A stretch of DNA of 64,000 nucleotides from Flaviramulus sp. (GTDB lineage Bacteria; Bacteroidota; Bacteroidia; Flavobacteriales; Flavobacteriaceae), in assembly GCA_030731745.1 (NCBI GenBank), contig JANQTJ010000015.1, positions 161,819 through 225,818 on the forward strand, written 5' to 3'. The translations under genes were made by a program, and so were the position numbers. Below, in pieces: positions 36,399 through 45,130 of this stretch (its first letter is position 1; each line of letters starts with the position of its first letter). The notes beneath the pieces are model-generated. The model did not search any database. It was given only the letters and a program-made list of their open reading frames with translations, and was not told the origin of the DNA.

Positions 36399-37691
36399 TT
36401 AGTTTTCTAAAACGGTTCGCATAGCTTTGGCTTTAACTAAACATTCTTCATATTCTTGTAACGGCTCACTTTTAGCTGTAATAGCACTACCAACTGAGTA
36501 AGACAGATATTTTTTTGTTGCATTGTACAATATACTTCTAATAACCACATTGAAATCAAAATCATTTTCCGGTGTAAAATAGCCAACTGCTCCAGAATAT
36601 AATCCTCGTTTTGTTTCTTCTAAATCTTCAATGATTTTCATTGCTGAAATTTTTGGTGCACCAGTCATGCTTCCCATAGGAAAGGTGCTTTTAATAATAT
36701 CTATGGGAGATGTAGTTTCTTCAACTTTAGATTTTATAGTTGATACCATTTGATGCACTTGATCAAAGGTGTAAATCTTGCATAATTCCTCAACTTTTAC
36801 ACTTCCCTTAATGGCAGTTTTGGATAAATCATTCCTTACTAAATCAACAATCATAATATTTTCACTTCGCTCTTTAATACTATTTGAAAGTGTTGTTTTT
36901 AACAATTCATCTTCTTTTAAACTATAAGAACGCTTTGCAGTCCCTTTAATGGGTTGAGTGATTACTATTTGCCCTTCCTTTTTTAAATAACGCTCTGGAG
37001 ATGCTGATAATAAATAATTATCAAAGCACTTTAAAAATGTAGCAAAAGGAGGATTTGAAATTCCATTTAACTTATTGTAAATATCTAAAGGATTTATTTC
37101 TGTGTTTTCAGCATAAAATTCTTGACAAAAATTGGTCTCATAAATATCTCCTCTAAGTATATGACTCAAAATAGTATGAATCTTCTCAAAATATTCATCT
37201 TTGTGAATCCGAAGTTTAATTTTAATATCATTTGGCTGGGAATATTGAAAAGCTTCTTTGGTGTTTTCAATAGTTTTTAAATCATCTTCAATCTCATCAT
37301 CAACCATTTTCAAATACTGAATTTCTAATTGATTACCTCTTATAAAGAATAATTTTTTAGGTTGAAAAAAATATAAATCAGAAAACCCTAAGCCATCAAA
37401 ATTTTGAGAACTTAAAAATTCAATATCATTCTTTAAATCATAAGTAAGATATCCAAAAGCCCAATCTTTTAAACTTGCTTGATAGTCTTTAAGTTTTTCA
37501 AATCCCTTTACATAATCTGTTTTAATACCGGTAAAAGCATCAACTGCCAATACAGCATCATAATTACCGTAATTTTGCTTGTATTCATTGGAATCTAACC
37601 AAACAACATCATCAAACTGTTGTGCCCAAATCAGTAATTGATTTTTAATTTTTTTGGTATCCGTTAACTTATGAATGTATTTTGTCCTCAA
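36399..37691 (-). CDS. pabB: Aminodeoxychorismate synthase component I
   Basis: Chorismate-binding enzyme of 430 residues that makes 4-amino-4-deoxychorismate for folate. IYETNFCQEFYAEN, PIKGTAKR, ENIMIVDLVRNDLS, MGSMTGAPK and YSGAVGYFTPENDFDFNVVIR are typical. TPIKGT at the conserved Thr/Lys position argues for PabB over anthranilate synthase TrpE. The start codon appears to be TTG at 37691; a -7 box lies 17 bases upstream. There is no pabA next to it. Confidence 0.88.
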   Translation of the reverse strand: MRTKYIHKLTDTKKIKNQLLIWAQQFDDVVWLDSNEYKQNYGNYDAVLAVDAFTGIKTDYVKGFEKLKDYQASLKDWAFGYLTYDLKNDIEFLSSQNFDGLGFSDLYFFQPKKLFFIRGNQLEIQYLKMVDDEIEDDLKTIENTKEAFQYSQPNDIKIKLRIHKDEYFEKIHTILSHILRGDIYETNFCQEFYAENTEINPLDIYNKLNGISNPPFATFLKCFDNYLLSASPERYLKKEGQIVITQPIKGTAKRSYSLKEDELLKTTLSNSIKERSENIMIVDLVRNDLSKTAIKGSVKVEELCKIYTFDQVHQMVSTIKSKVEETTSPIDIIKSTFPMGSMTGAPKISAMKIIEDLEETKRGLYSGAVGYFTPENDFDFNVVIRSILYNATKKYLSYSVGSAITAKSEPLQEYEECLVKAKAMRTVLEN

Positions 37692-37708
37692 TTAAAAGTA
37701 TTATGCAG

Positions 37709-37716
37709 CAAAGTTA
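37709..37716 (-). promoter_or_regulatory. -7 promoter box of pabB
   Basis: The minus strand reads TAACTTTG, an exact TAnnTTTG match, 17 bases before the TTG start of pabB. It supports the proposed start. Confidence 0.45.
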
Positions 37717-37771
37717 CTTAGAATACTTAAAATTTTAAGATTTTTGCACAATAGTTTAATAACATAAAAGC

Positions 37772-38662
37772 ATGGTTACTTTACAAAATGATAAACTTAA
37801 AATTGCAGTAAAAAATACAGGTGCAGAACTTTGTAAAATTGCATCAGTAATAAATAAAACCGACTTTATGTGGGATGCCAACCCCAATGTATGGGGTAGT
37901 TTTGCACCCAACTTATTCCCTATTATTGGTGCTTTAAAAAACAACTCATATTACTTTGAAAACGCTAAGTTTGAACTTCCAAAACATGGTTTTATTCGAA
38001 ATAACAATCAATTAAAGCTTATTAATCAAACTGCAAATAGTATCACTTTTAGCCTTATTTATAACGAGGTGTTATTAAAAATATATCCATTTAAGTTTGA
38101 ATTTAAAATTACATTTGTTTTAATAGATAATATTATTGAAATACATCATAGTGTTATAAATTTAGACACAAAAACTATGTATTTTTCTTTGGGTGGACAT
38201 CCAGCTTTTAAGTGTCCGGTTTATAAAAATGAAAGTTATGACGATTATTCCTTAGAGTTTGAACACTCAGAAAATTCGAGTACACATCTCATTAATATGA
38301 AAAACGGACTGATTTCACGTCAAATAAAATTAGTTTTGAATGATAACAAAACACTTAATTTACATCATGATTTGTTTAACGAAGATGCACTTATTTTTAA
38401 AGATTTAAAATCAAGAAAAGTTACTTTAAAAAGTAATAAAAATGGAAACATTTTAAGTGTGATGTATCAAGATTTTAATTATTTAGGTATTTGGGCTAAA
38501 CCAACTGGCGATTATGTTTGCATAGAGCCTTGGCTTGGTATTGCTGATAATGAAGCTACCAACCAAAACCTAGATGAGAAAGAAGCTATTATAAGTTTAA
38601 AACCAAATGATACTTTTAAGGCAACTTATAGCATAGAAATACATAATAAGCATTTAGTCTAA
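37772..38662 (+). CDS. Aldose 1-epimerase family protein (LacX-like)
   Basis: Beta-sandwich mutarotase-like enzyme of 296 residues. PKHGFIRNN and FSLGGHPAFKCP carry the conserved histidines, and WLGIADN is the usual late motif. It would interconvert sugar anomers, with or without a phosphate group; the LacX/YeaD subgroup has no firm substrate. It is transcribed just ahead of the helicase gene, which has its own promoter box, so the two need not be linked. Confidence 0.83.
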   Translation: MVTLQNDKLKIAVKNTGAELCKIASVINKTDFMWDANPNVWGSFAPNLFPIIGALKNNSYYFENAKFELPKHGFIRNNNQLKLINQTANSITFSLIYNEVLLKIYPFKFEFKITFVLIDNIIEIHHSVINLDTKTMYFSLGGHPAFKCPVYKNESYDDYSLEFEHSENSSTHLINMKNGLISRQIKLVLNDNKTLNLHHDLFNEDALIFKDLKSRKVTLKSNKNGNILSVMYQDFNYLGIWAKPTGDYVCIEPWLGIADNEATNQNLDEKEAIISLKPNDTFKATYSIEIHNKHLV

Positions 38663-38677
38663 CAAGAATAATAAGCT

Positions 38678-38685
38678 TAACTTTG
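38678..38685 (+). promoter_or_regulatory. -7 promoter box of the DEAD-box helicase gene
   Basis: TAACTTTG is an exact TAnnTTTG match, 18 bases before the GTG start at 38704. Confidence 0.5.
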
Positions 38686-38703
38686 CTAGCTAAATAGAAC
38701 ATC

Positions 38704-40059
38704 GTGAGTACTTTTGAAGATTTAAATTTAAATACCCCTTTATATAACGCCTTAGACGATTTAGGCTTTAAAACCCCAACACCAATTCAAGCTGATGCTT
38801 TTAACGTTGTAGCTTCTGGGAAAGACATGGTAGGTATTGCACAAACTGGTACAGGTAAAACCTTTGCTTACATGTTGCCTATTTTAAAAAACTTAAAATT
38901 TTCAACACAAGAAAATCCTAGAGTTTTGGTTTTAGTACCTACAAGAGAACTAGTAGTGCAAGTAGTTGAGGAAATTGAAAAGCTTTCAAAATATATCAAT
39001 AATCGTGTTTTAGGTGTTTATGGAGGCACCAATATCAATACTCAAAAACAAGCAATCGCTAATGGTGTTGATATCCTTGTTGCGACACCAGGTAGATTGT
39101 ACGATTTGGCTTTAACGCGTGTTTTACAATTAAAATCTATACAAAAATTAGTAATAGATGAAGTTGATGTGATGCTCGATTTAGGTTTTAGACATCAGTT
39201 AATAAATATTTTTGATATCCTGCCAGAAAAGCGTCAAAACATTATGTTTTCTGCTACTATGACACAAGATGTAGATGTATTAATTAATGATTTTTTTAAA
39301 AGTCCAGAACGGGTTTCAATAGCTTTATCTGGTACACCTTTAGAAAATATTACACAACAACGTTACAATATTCCAAATTTTCATACCAAAGTCAATTTAC
39401 TAACGTATTTATTAAGTGATTCTGAAACCTATAATAAGGTTTTAATATTTGTAGCTTACAAAAAAATGGCTGATAGATTATTTGATAATTTAGACATCCA
39501 TTTTAAAGAAGAATTATGCGTAATCCACTCAAACAAAACTCAAAATTACAGACTACGTAGTATTGAACAATTTAGAAATGGAGAGAACCGTATTTTAATT
39601 GCTACCGATGTAATGGCTCGTGGTTTAGACATTGATAACGTAAGCCATGTTATTAATTTTGACACACCAGATTACCCTGAAAACTACATGCACCGTATAG
39701 GAAGAACAGGAAGAGCCGAACGTAAAGGAGAATCGTTTGTTTTTTCTACAGAAGTAGAAGAAGACGCTATCAAAAATATAGAATCTTTAATGAAAATGAC
39801 GATTCCGCTTATAGAAATTCCTGATTCGGTTGAAATTTCCACAGAACTTATTGAAGAAGAACGCCCACAAATAAAAGAGCGAAATAATCCAGTTAAACAA
39901 AAGGATGAAGATGCACCGGGACCTGCATTTCATGAAAAATCTGAAAAGAACTCTAAAGAAAACTTAGGTGGTAGTTATAAATTTAAAATAGCTGCTAAAT
40001 ATAAAAAACCTAAAACCAGAGGTGATAAAAATTATAATAAGCGGAATAAGAAAAAATAA
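38704..40059 (+). CDS. DEAD-box ATP-dependent RNA helicase
   Basis: RNA helicase of 451 residues starting at GTG. All core motifs are visible: Q motif near TPTPIQADAF, motif I AQTGTGKT, Ia PTRELVV, TPGR, motif II as DEVD instead of DEAD, SAT, and motif VI HRIGRTGR. The C-terminal tail (about 375-451) is charged and basic (KKPKTRGDKNYNKRNKKK), a typical RNA-binding extension. Likely roles are ribosome assembly or mRNA unwinding in the cold; the exact RNA target is unknown. Confidence 0.93.
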   Translation: MSTFEDLNLNTPLYNALDDLGFKTPTPIQADAFNVVASGKDMVGIAQTGTGKTFAYMLPILKNLKFSTQENPRVLVLVPTRELVVQVVEEIEKLSKYINNRVLGVYGGTNINTQKQAIANGVDILVATPGRLYDLALTRVLQLKSIQKLVIDEVDVMLDLGFRHQLINIFDILPEKRQNIMFSATMTQDVDVLINDFFKSPERVSIALSGTPLENITQQRYNIPNFHTKVNLLTYLLSDSETYNKVLIFVAYKKMADRLFDNLDIHFKEELCVIHSNKTQNYRLRSIEQFRNGENRILIATDVMARGLDIDNVSHVINFDTPDYPENYMHRIGRTGRAERKGESFVFSTEVEEDAIKNIESLMKMTIPLIEIPDSVEISTELIEEERPQIKERNNPVKQKDEDAPGPAFHEKSEKNSKENLGGSYKFKIAAKYKKPKTRGDKNYNKRNKKK

Positions 40060-40075
40060 ATCTTTTAGTGTTTTA

Positions 40076-41389
40076 CTATTCTAAATTTAACAAGGTTTTT
40101 TTTATAGAATCAAGTAATATAGCATTAACGTTTACAGCCTCTGCATAATCATTCCAATGCTGCACTTTAGCGTTAATCTCTGAAATAATATGTGGTGCCT
40201 TTTTTATATTCATGGCCTTAGCAAAATCAAGCAAATCATCTTTATCAATTCCAATTCTTTTACCATTAACACTTAAGGCATGCTGACTTACCCAAATACT
40301 ATCTGGTCTGTAAGCATGACAAACATCATATGCTGGAGCTAATTGCCATACTCCACCCTCTTTAAGTAAAAAAGCTATATTTTTAGTATGGTCATCACAG
40401 TTTCTAGCAATCACATTAAATACCATTCTGCGATACATTTGTTCAGCATCAGGATAGGGTAACCTAAGCATTCTCATTGTTTGAAATAGTTGCTCATAAC
40501 TAAAACTCCTAACCTCATTAAAATCATAGTGTTGCATGGCGCAAAAGGTTTGAATATGATGTTTTACAGAGCCACCCTCTCTATCAAATCTTTTTGTCAT
40601 AAAATGAGCTCTACCATTCTCTTCCAATAATTCGGATTCCATCATTTCAATACCACAATCTTTTGCCATATTGTAATATGCCATTTCAATCCTACCATAG
40701 CCTTTACTTTCACCAAATTGAGCATCACTTACACCATCTAATTTTATCAGCCAATGCTCAAATCCTTTGGGTGCATTTGTTTGACCAGAGCGCACTTGTC
40801 CTGTTTTTTTGTTGTAAGCAATAATAGCTTTTGGTCTCGCTCCACCTGCAGAAGTTCCTATTTTCAAAATATCCATTACCGCCTGCTGCTCATCTGCATT
40901 CAAATTAGCTTCAAACCCTTCTCTCTTGTTTAGCATACGCTTTGCAATATCTACTAAACTATCGATCTCAACTTCAAAAGTGTTTTTATTTGGCTTTAAT
41001 TGAGTAGGTTCAAATTCTAAAGCACCCATACCTCTTTTACCTATAAAACATAACTGCTCTATCGGATTCATACTATTTTCTGGACGTCCATTTTGTGCTA
41101 ACCAAATATTTATTAATTGGTTTCCATATTTATCAGGTAACACATCAGCTAATAAACCTGGTAAACCTTTAAATGTACCATATTCACTATTCTTTGCAGG
41201 CTTTAATTCTGAAAATGAAAATATATTTTGATTTAAATTAATAGGCATTTTAATAGGCGCTAAATCTATCTGTTTCAATTTAAATTTTGGCTCATATTCA
41301 AAACTAGCCAGTTTTTGAGTTTCATCCCAAGCTACTGCACCAACTATTTTACCCCAAATTTTTACAAATGCTGTTTTAACCTCTACCAT
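40076..41389 (-). CDS. hipA: HipA-family serine/threonine kinase toxin
   Basis: Full-length HipA-type kinase of 437 residues, the toxin of a type II module. The P-loop-like GTSAGGARPKA begins at residue 178. The catalytic NCDDHTKN is at 330-337, and APAYD at 351-355 corresponds to the metal-binding motif. In E. coli HipA phosphorylates glutamyl-tRNA synthetase; the target here is unknown. It overlaps the antitoxin gene by 7 bases, so both are made from one message. All catalytic residues I can check are intact, so the toxin should be active. Confidence 0.92.
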   Translation of the reverse strand: MVEVKTAFVKIWGKIVGAVAWDETQKLASFEYEPKFKLKQIDLAPIKMPINLNQNIFSFSELKPAKNSEYGTFKGLPGLLADVLPDKYGNQLINIWLAQNGRPENSMNPIEQLCFIGKRGMGALEFEPTQLKPNKNTFEVEIDSLVDIAKRMLNKREGFEANLNADEQQAVMDILKIGTSAGGARPKAIIAYNKKTGQVRSGQTNAPKGFEHWLIKLDGVSDAQFGESKGYGRIEMAYYNMAKDCGIEMMESELLEENGRAHFMTKRFDREGGSVKHHIQTFCAMQHYDFNEVRSFSYEQLFQTMRMLRLPYPDAEQMYRRMVFNVIARNCDDHTKNIAFLLKEGGVWQLAPAYDVCHAYRPDSIWVSQHALSVNGKRIGIDKDDLLDFAKAMNIKKAPHIISEINAKVQHWNDYAEAVNVNAILLDSIKKTLLNLE

Positions 41390-41730
41390 TCACTATCCTT
41401 TTGTTCGTTTTCTTCAACTTTTGTTCGCGCTCTTTGCCTTTTTTGTTTATCAAGTTTAGCAAGCTCTAAAGGACTTATTTGGGTTTCAATTTTAAATACC
41501 TCCAATACTTCAAGCAAATTAAGTGCTCTCAAAATTTGTATTAAGGATATTAAAGAGATTGGTTCGCCATTTTCTATTTGACTCATAGTCCAACGATTAA
41601 TTCCAGCAGCTTCAGCAACTTTAGCTTGCGTTTTATTTTGAAATAACCGTTTATCTTTTATATAAGCTCCAATAAAAAAAATAATAGATTTATCGGTCAT
41701 TGAAGGCCAATTAATATTAGAATTTCCCAT
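41383..41730 (-). CDS. hipB: HipB-family HTH antitoxin
   Basis: DNA-binding antitoxin of 115 residues with an XRE-type helix-turn-helix (about 30-70: NKTQAKVAEAAGINRWTMSQIENGEP). The charged C-terminal tail (KQKRQRARTKVEENEQKD) may be the flexible, protease-sensitive part. It should bind HipA and repress the shared promoter. Repeated GTTAGTA sites flank that promoter (41757-41866), which fits autorepression. Confidence 0.9.
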   Translation of the reverse strand: MGNSNINWPSMTDKSIIFFIGAYIKDKRLFQNKTQAKVAEAAGINRWTMSQIENGEPISLISLIQILRALNLLEVLEVFKIETQISPLELAKLDKQKRQRARTKVEENEQKDSEW

Positions 41731-41756
41731 TGTTAATAATTTAATTACTATTTTTT

Positions 41757-41769
41757 GTTAGTATTTACC
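41757..41769 (+). promoter_or_regulatory. hipBA operator-like site 1
   Basis: GTTAGTATTTACC lies directly downstream of the -7 box, at or near the transcription start of hipBA. It matches site 2 at 11 of 13 positions. A TTAATTACTA segment 41741-41750 forms an inverted half with it. Confidence 0.5.
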
Positions 41770-41773
41770 AATT

Positions 41774-41804
41774 CAAAAATATAAAATATCAAATAAAAAA
41801 CAAA
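41774..41804 (-). promoter_or_regulatory. Promoter of hipBA
   Basis: On the minus strand a TTTG -33 box (41801-41804) and a TATTTTTG -7 box (41774-41781) are separated by 19 bases. This is the textbook Bacteroidota spacing and an exact consensus at both boxes. Transcription would start about 40 bases before hipB. Confidence 0.65.
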
Positions 41805-41809
41805 AAAAA

Positions 41810-41822
41810 GTTAGTAATAACC
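41810..41822 (+). promoter_or_regulatory. hipBA operator-like site 2
   Basis: GTTAGTAATAACC lies just upstream of the -33 box. With site 1 it brackets the promoter, a layout expected for repression by a dimeric HipB that loops or blocks polymerase. Confidence 0.5.
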
Positions 41823-41850
41823 AACATTAAAATAAAATTAAATACTTTAT

Positions 41851-41866
41851 GATAGTAATTACTAAC
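41851..41866 (-). promoter_or_regulatory. hipBA operator-like site 3
   Basis: The minus strand reads GTTAGTAATTACTATC and contains the 12-base perfect palindrome TAGTAATTACTA (41853-41864). It is the most symmetric of three related sites and lies between hipB and the ExbB-like gene. Confidence 0.45.
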
Positions 41867-41907
41867 TTTTTAATAAAATTAAAATAGCAGATAGAAGAGT
41901 ATATATA

Positions 41908-42300
41908 CTAGTTCTTGTGTAATGATTTCAAAATAATAATACCAATTCTTGGTAGAATAAAAGTTACACTACCAAATAAGGTTGTTATGAAAGATATTTT
42001 TAGCCCTGCTGCTAACATACCAGAACTAATATCACTCATAGACTCAATAGCATCAAATCCAGTAATCATCCCAATAATAGAGCCTAAAAACCCAATTACT
42101 AAACCTAAAATACTGGTGTCTGATGCTAAACTGGTCATTTTTTTTGATTTCGATACATCTTTCTTAAGATTAAGAAAACCCATAACTACAAAAGATAATG
42201 CTAATAATAAACAAATCAAAATGAGCGACATGAACAATGGTCCGCCATCCATAAAAATATTCATAAAAAAGACAGACATAAAAACTGATAAAAAATTCAT
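41908..42300 (-). CDS. Small MotA/TolQ/ExbB-like membrane protein
   Basis: Integral membrane protein of 130 residues with three hydrophobic segments (about 5-40, 65-85, 95-120). The segment TSILGLVIGFLGSIIGMITGFDAIE followed by GLKISFITTLFG resembles the channel-forming helices of MotA/TolQ/ExbB proteins. It is shorter than ExbB (about 240) and has no ExbD partner next to it. It may form a small ion channel or work with a distant partner; the function is not assigned. Confidence 0.6.
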   Translation of the reverse strand: MNFLSVFMSVFFMNIFMDGGPLFMSLILICLLLALSFVVMGFLNLKKDVSKSKKMTSLASDTSILGLVIGFLGSIIGMITGFDAIESMSDISSGMLAAGLKISFITTLFGSVTFILPRIGIIILKSLHKN

Positions 42301-42426
42301 AATAAATGATTTTAATTAAACATGATACAAACATATAAGTAAAAATCGCATAAAAAATCAAAATGCGACGGATAACTAATTTAGCAATTAATACAACAAT
42401 TTGTTAAAACCTTTATTAAATTGGTT

Positions 42427-42436
42427 ATTCGTCTAC
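42427..42436 (+). promoter_or_regulatory. Candidate LytTR-regulator site upstream of the LytS/LytTR operon
   Basis: ATTCGTCTAC is the exact reverse complement of the repeated core at 28449-28481 and has the same orientation relative to its gene. It lies 8 bases upstream of the -33 box of this operon, the usual place for an activator. Confidence 0.5.
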
Positions 42437-42443
42437 AAAATCC

Positions 42444-42472
42444 TTTGTAGCTTTAAATTTATAGTATTATTG
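42444..42472 (+). promoter_or_regulatory. Promoter of the LytS/LytTR operon
   Basis: TTTG (42444-42447), 17 bases, then TATTATTG (42465-42472), a one-mismatch TAnnTTTG box, 17 bases before the start codon. Confidence 0.45.
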
Positions 42473-42489
42473 TACAGATTATAAAGGCT

Positions 42490-43542
42490 ATGCTTTCAAA
42501 TAGATTCATTTTTAAAAAATTAATACAAATCATACTTCACATAGTATTTTGGTGTGGCGTGTTACTTTTCTACACCTATTTTTTTGGAATAAATACCAGT
42601 GACTTCAATTACGTTTTATCTTTCTCAGTATTTTTGATGCCTATTACCATAGCTACTACTTATATTTTTATCTATAAAATAATTCCAAAATATCTTATCA
42701 CTAAGCGTTACATTCTATTTGGACTGTATAGTTTATATACTATAATCATTTCTAGTTATCTAATTGTTCTTTCTGTTTTTTATGGACTCGTTTACCTGTC
42801 AAACTTTAAGTATTCAAAAATGGCGCCTATTAGCAAAAGCTTGTTGTTTGTTACTATTGCAGTTTATTTAGTGGTGATTATTGTGAGTGCTTTTAAACTT
42901 TTAAAACTAAACTTAAAACACACTGAAGAGACCAAAAAATTAGAAACGAAAATTCTAGAAAACCAATTAAAATTAAAAGAACAAGAACTTAATTATTTAA
43001 AGATGCAAATTCATCCACATTTCTTATTTAATACCTTAAACACCATGTATGGATTTGCTTTAAAAAAAGCCGACGAAACCCCAGAAATGATATTAAAACT
43101 ATCAAATTTACTAGATTATTTATTATACCAAGTAAACAAACCCTTTGTTTCTCTAACCGATGAATTAAATCATATTAATGATTACATCGAACTAGAAAAA
43201 ATGCGTTTTAACAATTCGCTTAAAATCAATTTTAAAACAGATAACATTTCTGAAAACATAAAAATTGCACCGATGCTTTTATTACCATTTATTGAAAATA
43301 GTTTTAAACACGGAAGTCTTAAAAACGGTATTCTAAGGATCAATATAAATCTATTTTGCAAAAACAAAAGCATTCATTTTGAAATTAAAAATACTAATAA
43401 TAACAACGAAACCTCAACTAAAGGTATCGGATTAGAAAATATTAAAAAACGTTTGGACTTATTATACAAAAACCAACATGTTTTAGATATTAATAAAAAT
43501 CAAAGTGTTTTTAGAGTAATTTTAATACTTAACACGGCTTAG
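42490..43542 (+). CDS. LytS/YehU-type sensor histidine kinase
   Basis: Membrane sensor kinase of 350 residues. Four N-terminal membrane helices (about 10-135) are followed by a coiled coil (about 140-170). The His_kinase domain comes next, with MQIHPHFLFNTLNTMYGFAL (the phosphoacceptor His is in HPHF), and then a short ATPase domain with LLPFIENSFKHG and GIGLENI. There is no large sensor domain, so the membrane part is likely the input. It is 3 bases from the LytTR regulator gene, its expected partner. Confidence 0.92.
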   Translation: MLSNRFIFKKLIQIILHIVFWCGVLLFYTYFFGINTSDFNYVLSFSVFLMPITIATTYIFIYKIIPKYLITKRYILFGLYSLYTIIISSYLIVLSVFYGLVYLSNFKYSKMAPISKSLLFVTIAVYLVVIIVSAFKLLKLNLKHTEETKKLETKILENQLKLKEQELNYLKMQIHPHFLFNTLNTMYGFALKKADETPEMILKLSNLLDYLLYQVNKPFVSLTDELNHINDYIELEKMRFNNSLKINFKTDNISENIKIAPMLLLPFIENSFKHGSLKNGILRININLFCKNKSIHFEIKNTNNNNETSTKGIGLENIKKRLDLLYKNQHVLDINKNQSVFRVILILNTA

Positions 43543-43545
43543 TTT

Positions 43546-44265
43546 ATGCAAAAAAACAAAGATATATTATGTGTTATAGTAGATGATGAAACCATCGCCA
43601 GAGAAGTAATCGAAACACATTTATCAAAAATTCCTAATATTAAAATCACTGCGAGTTGTGCTAACGCCATAGAAGCTTTTAATGTATTAAGAGCACACGA
43701 TATTGATTTGCTTTTTCTAGATATTAATATGCCTGAAATTTCGGGAATATCGTTTGCTAAATCAATAAATAAAGATATTAAAGTGATATTCACAACCGCT
43801 TACAGAGATTTTGCAGTTGAAGGTTTTGAATTACAAGCAATAGATTATCTGCTTAAACCAATTTCGTTTGAAAGATTATTAAAAGCCGTAAATAATTATT
43901 ATAATGTTTATACAGAAGTTAAAAAATTTAAAAATAATCAAAGTGAAAGCATTGATTTTATGTTTGTTAGAGCCTATAGACGCATGATTAAAATAGATTT
44001 TCAATCAATTATTTACATCGAAAGCTATAGCGATTATATTAAAATCCACTTACCAAATGAAACTATTGTTACCCGAGAAACAATTAGCGCTATTGAGGCT
44101 AAATTACCAACTAAACAGTTTTTAAGAATACATCGATCATTCATAATCGCTTTAAATTATATTTCATCATTTACAAATGAAGAAATAACTATTAACAACA
44201 CAACATTAACTATTAGTAGAAGTTACAAAAAAGAAGTTTTAAAAGTTTTAGAAACTTATTTATAA
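43546..44265 (+). CDS. LytTR-family response regulator (partner of LytS-like kinase)
   Basis: DNA-binding regulator of 239 residues with receiver D59 (LDINMPEISG), the Lys in YLLKPI, and a C-terminal LytTR domain (about 140-237: FLRIHRSFIIALNYIS). It is a paralogue of the regulator at 22198-22911. Both operons carry the same GTAGACGAAT core upstream, so the two regulators may share or cross-regulate targets; this is inference. Confidence 0.93.
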   Translation: MQKNKDILCVIVDDETIAREVIETHLSKIPNIKITASCANAIEAFNVLRAHDIDLLFLDINMPEISGISFAKSINKDIKVIFTTAYRDFAVEGFELQAIDYLLKPISFERLLKAVNNYYNVYTEVKKFKNNQSESIDFMFVRAYRRMIKIDFQSIIYIESYSDYIKIHLPNETIVTRETISAIEAKLPTKQFLRIHRSFIIALNYISSFTNEEITINNTTLTISRSYKKEVLKVLETYL

Positions 44266-44334
44266 CTAATTAGAAATATAGATTTAATCAATATTAAACT
44301 TTTGTTAACTAAAGAAAATTGAAGTAGTTATTTG

Positions 44335-44342
44335 TAAATTTG
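44335..44342 (+). promoter_or_regulatory. -7 promoter box of the S1/P1 nuclease gene
   Basis: TAAATTTG is an exact TAnnTTTG match, 5 bases before the ATG at 44348, which predicts a nearly leaderless message. Confidence 0.45.
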
Positions 44343-44347
44343 CTTTT

Positions 44348-45130
44348 ATGAAAACACTACTAATTTATTTCATTGCTTTATTTTTCATAACACCAAAAAA
44401 TAATCATACTACTAAGCCATATTGGAGTGCAACAGGACATCGTGTTGTAGGTAAAATTGCTGATGAGTATTTGACTAAAAAAGCTAAAAAAGAAGTTAGC
44501 AAACTACTAAAAAGAAAGTCTTTAGCATTTGTGTCTACCTATGCAGATGAAATAAAATCTGACAAACGTTATAACGAATTTTCTACTTGGCATTATATAA
44601 ATATGCCTTTTGATATGAAATATGAAGACTCTAAGAAAAATCCGAAAGGTGATTTAGTTATTGGTATCAATTATTGCATAAAAGTTATAAAAGATGATGA
44701 AGCCTCTGATGATGATAAAGCCTTTTATTTAAAAATGTTGATTCATTTAATTGGAGATTTACATCAACCTATGCATATTGGACTGGAAGATGATAGAGGC
44801 GGCAACGATTTTAAAGTACAATGGTTTTATAAAGACTCTAATATGCATCGTGTTTGGGATGGCGATATGATTGAAAGCTTTGATATGAGCTATATTGAAT
44901 TAGCTGAAAATGCTGATGCATTAACTAAAAACCAAGTGAAAGCCATACAACAAGGAAGTGTTATAGACTGGGTAAACGAAACCCAAGAATTAACAAAAAA
45001 AGTATATAAATCTGCTAAACCTGATGAAAATTTAAGGTTTCAGTATTCTTATAACAACTTTGAAACTGTTAGAACACAACTACAAATAGCAGGTATACGA
45101 TTAGCTAAAGTTTTGAATGATTTATTTTAA
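44348..45130 (+). CDS. Secreted S1/P1-type nuclease
   Basis: Zinc-dependent endonuclease/3'-nucleotidase of 260 residues with an N-terminal signal peptide (LLIYFIALFFITP). The mature part begins near YWSATGHRVVG, with the conserved Trp. Zinc ligands are visible in STWHYINMPF, HLIGDLHQPMHIG and GGNDF. It degrades single-stranded DNA/RNA and 3'-nucleotides outside the cytoplasm, probably for phosphate or nucleoside scavenging. Confidence 0.92.
   Translation: MKTLLIYFIALFFITPKNNHTTKPYWSATGHRVVGKIADEYLTKKAKKEVSKLLKRKSLAFVSTYADEIKSDKRYNEFSTWHYINMPFDMKYEDSKKNPKGDLVIGINYCIKVIKDDEASDDDKAFYLKMLIHLIGDLHQPMHIGLEDDRGGNDFKVQWFYKDSNMHRVWDGDMIESFDMSYIELAENADALTKNQVKAIQQGSVIDWVNETQELTKKVYKSAKPDENLRFQYSYNNFETVRTQLQIAGIRLAKVLNDLF

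Noticed and set aside
42170-42361. Alternative frame over the ExbB-like gene
   Set aside because: The other frame has family-like membrane helices; this one does not.
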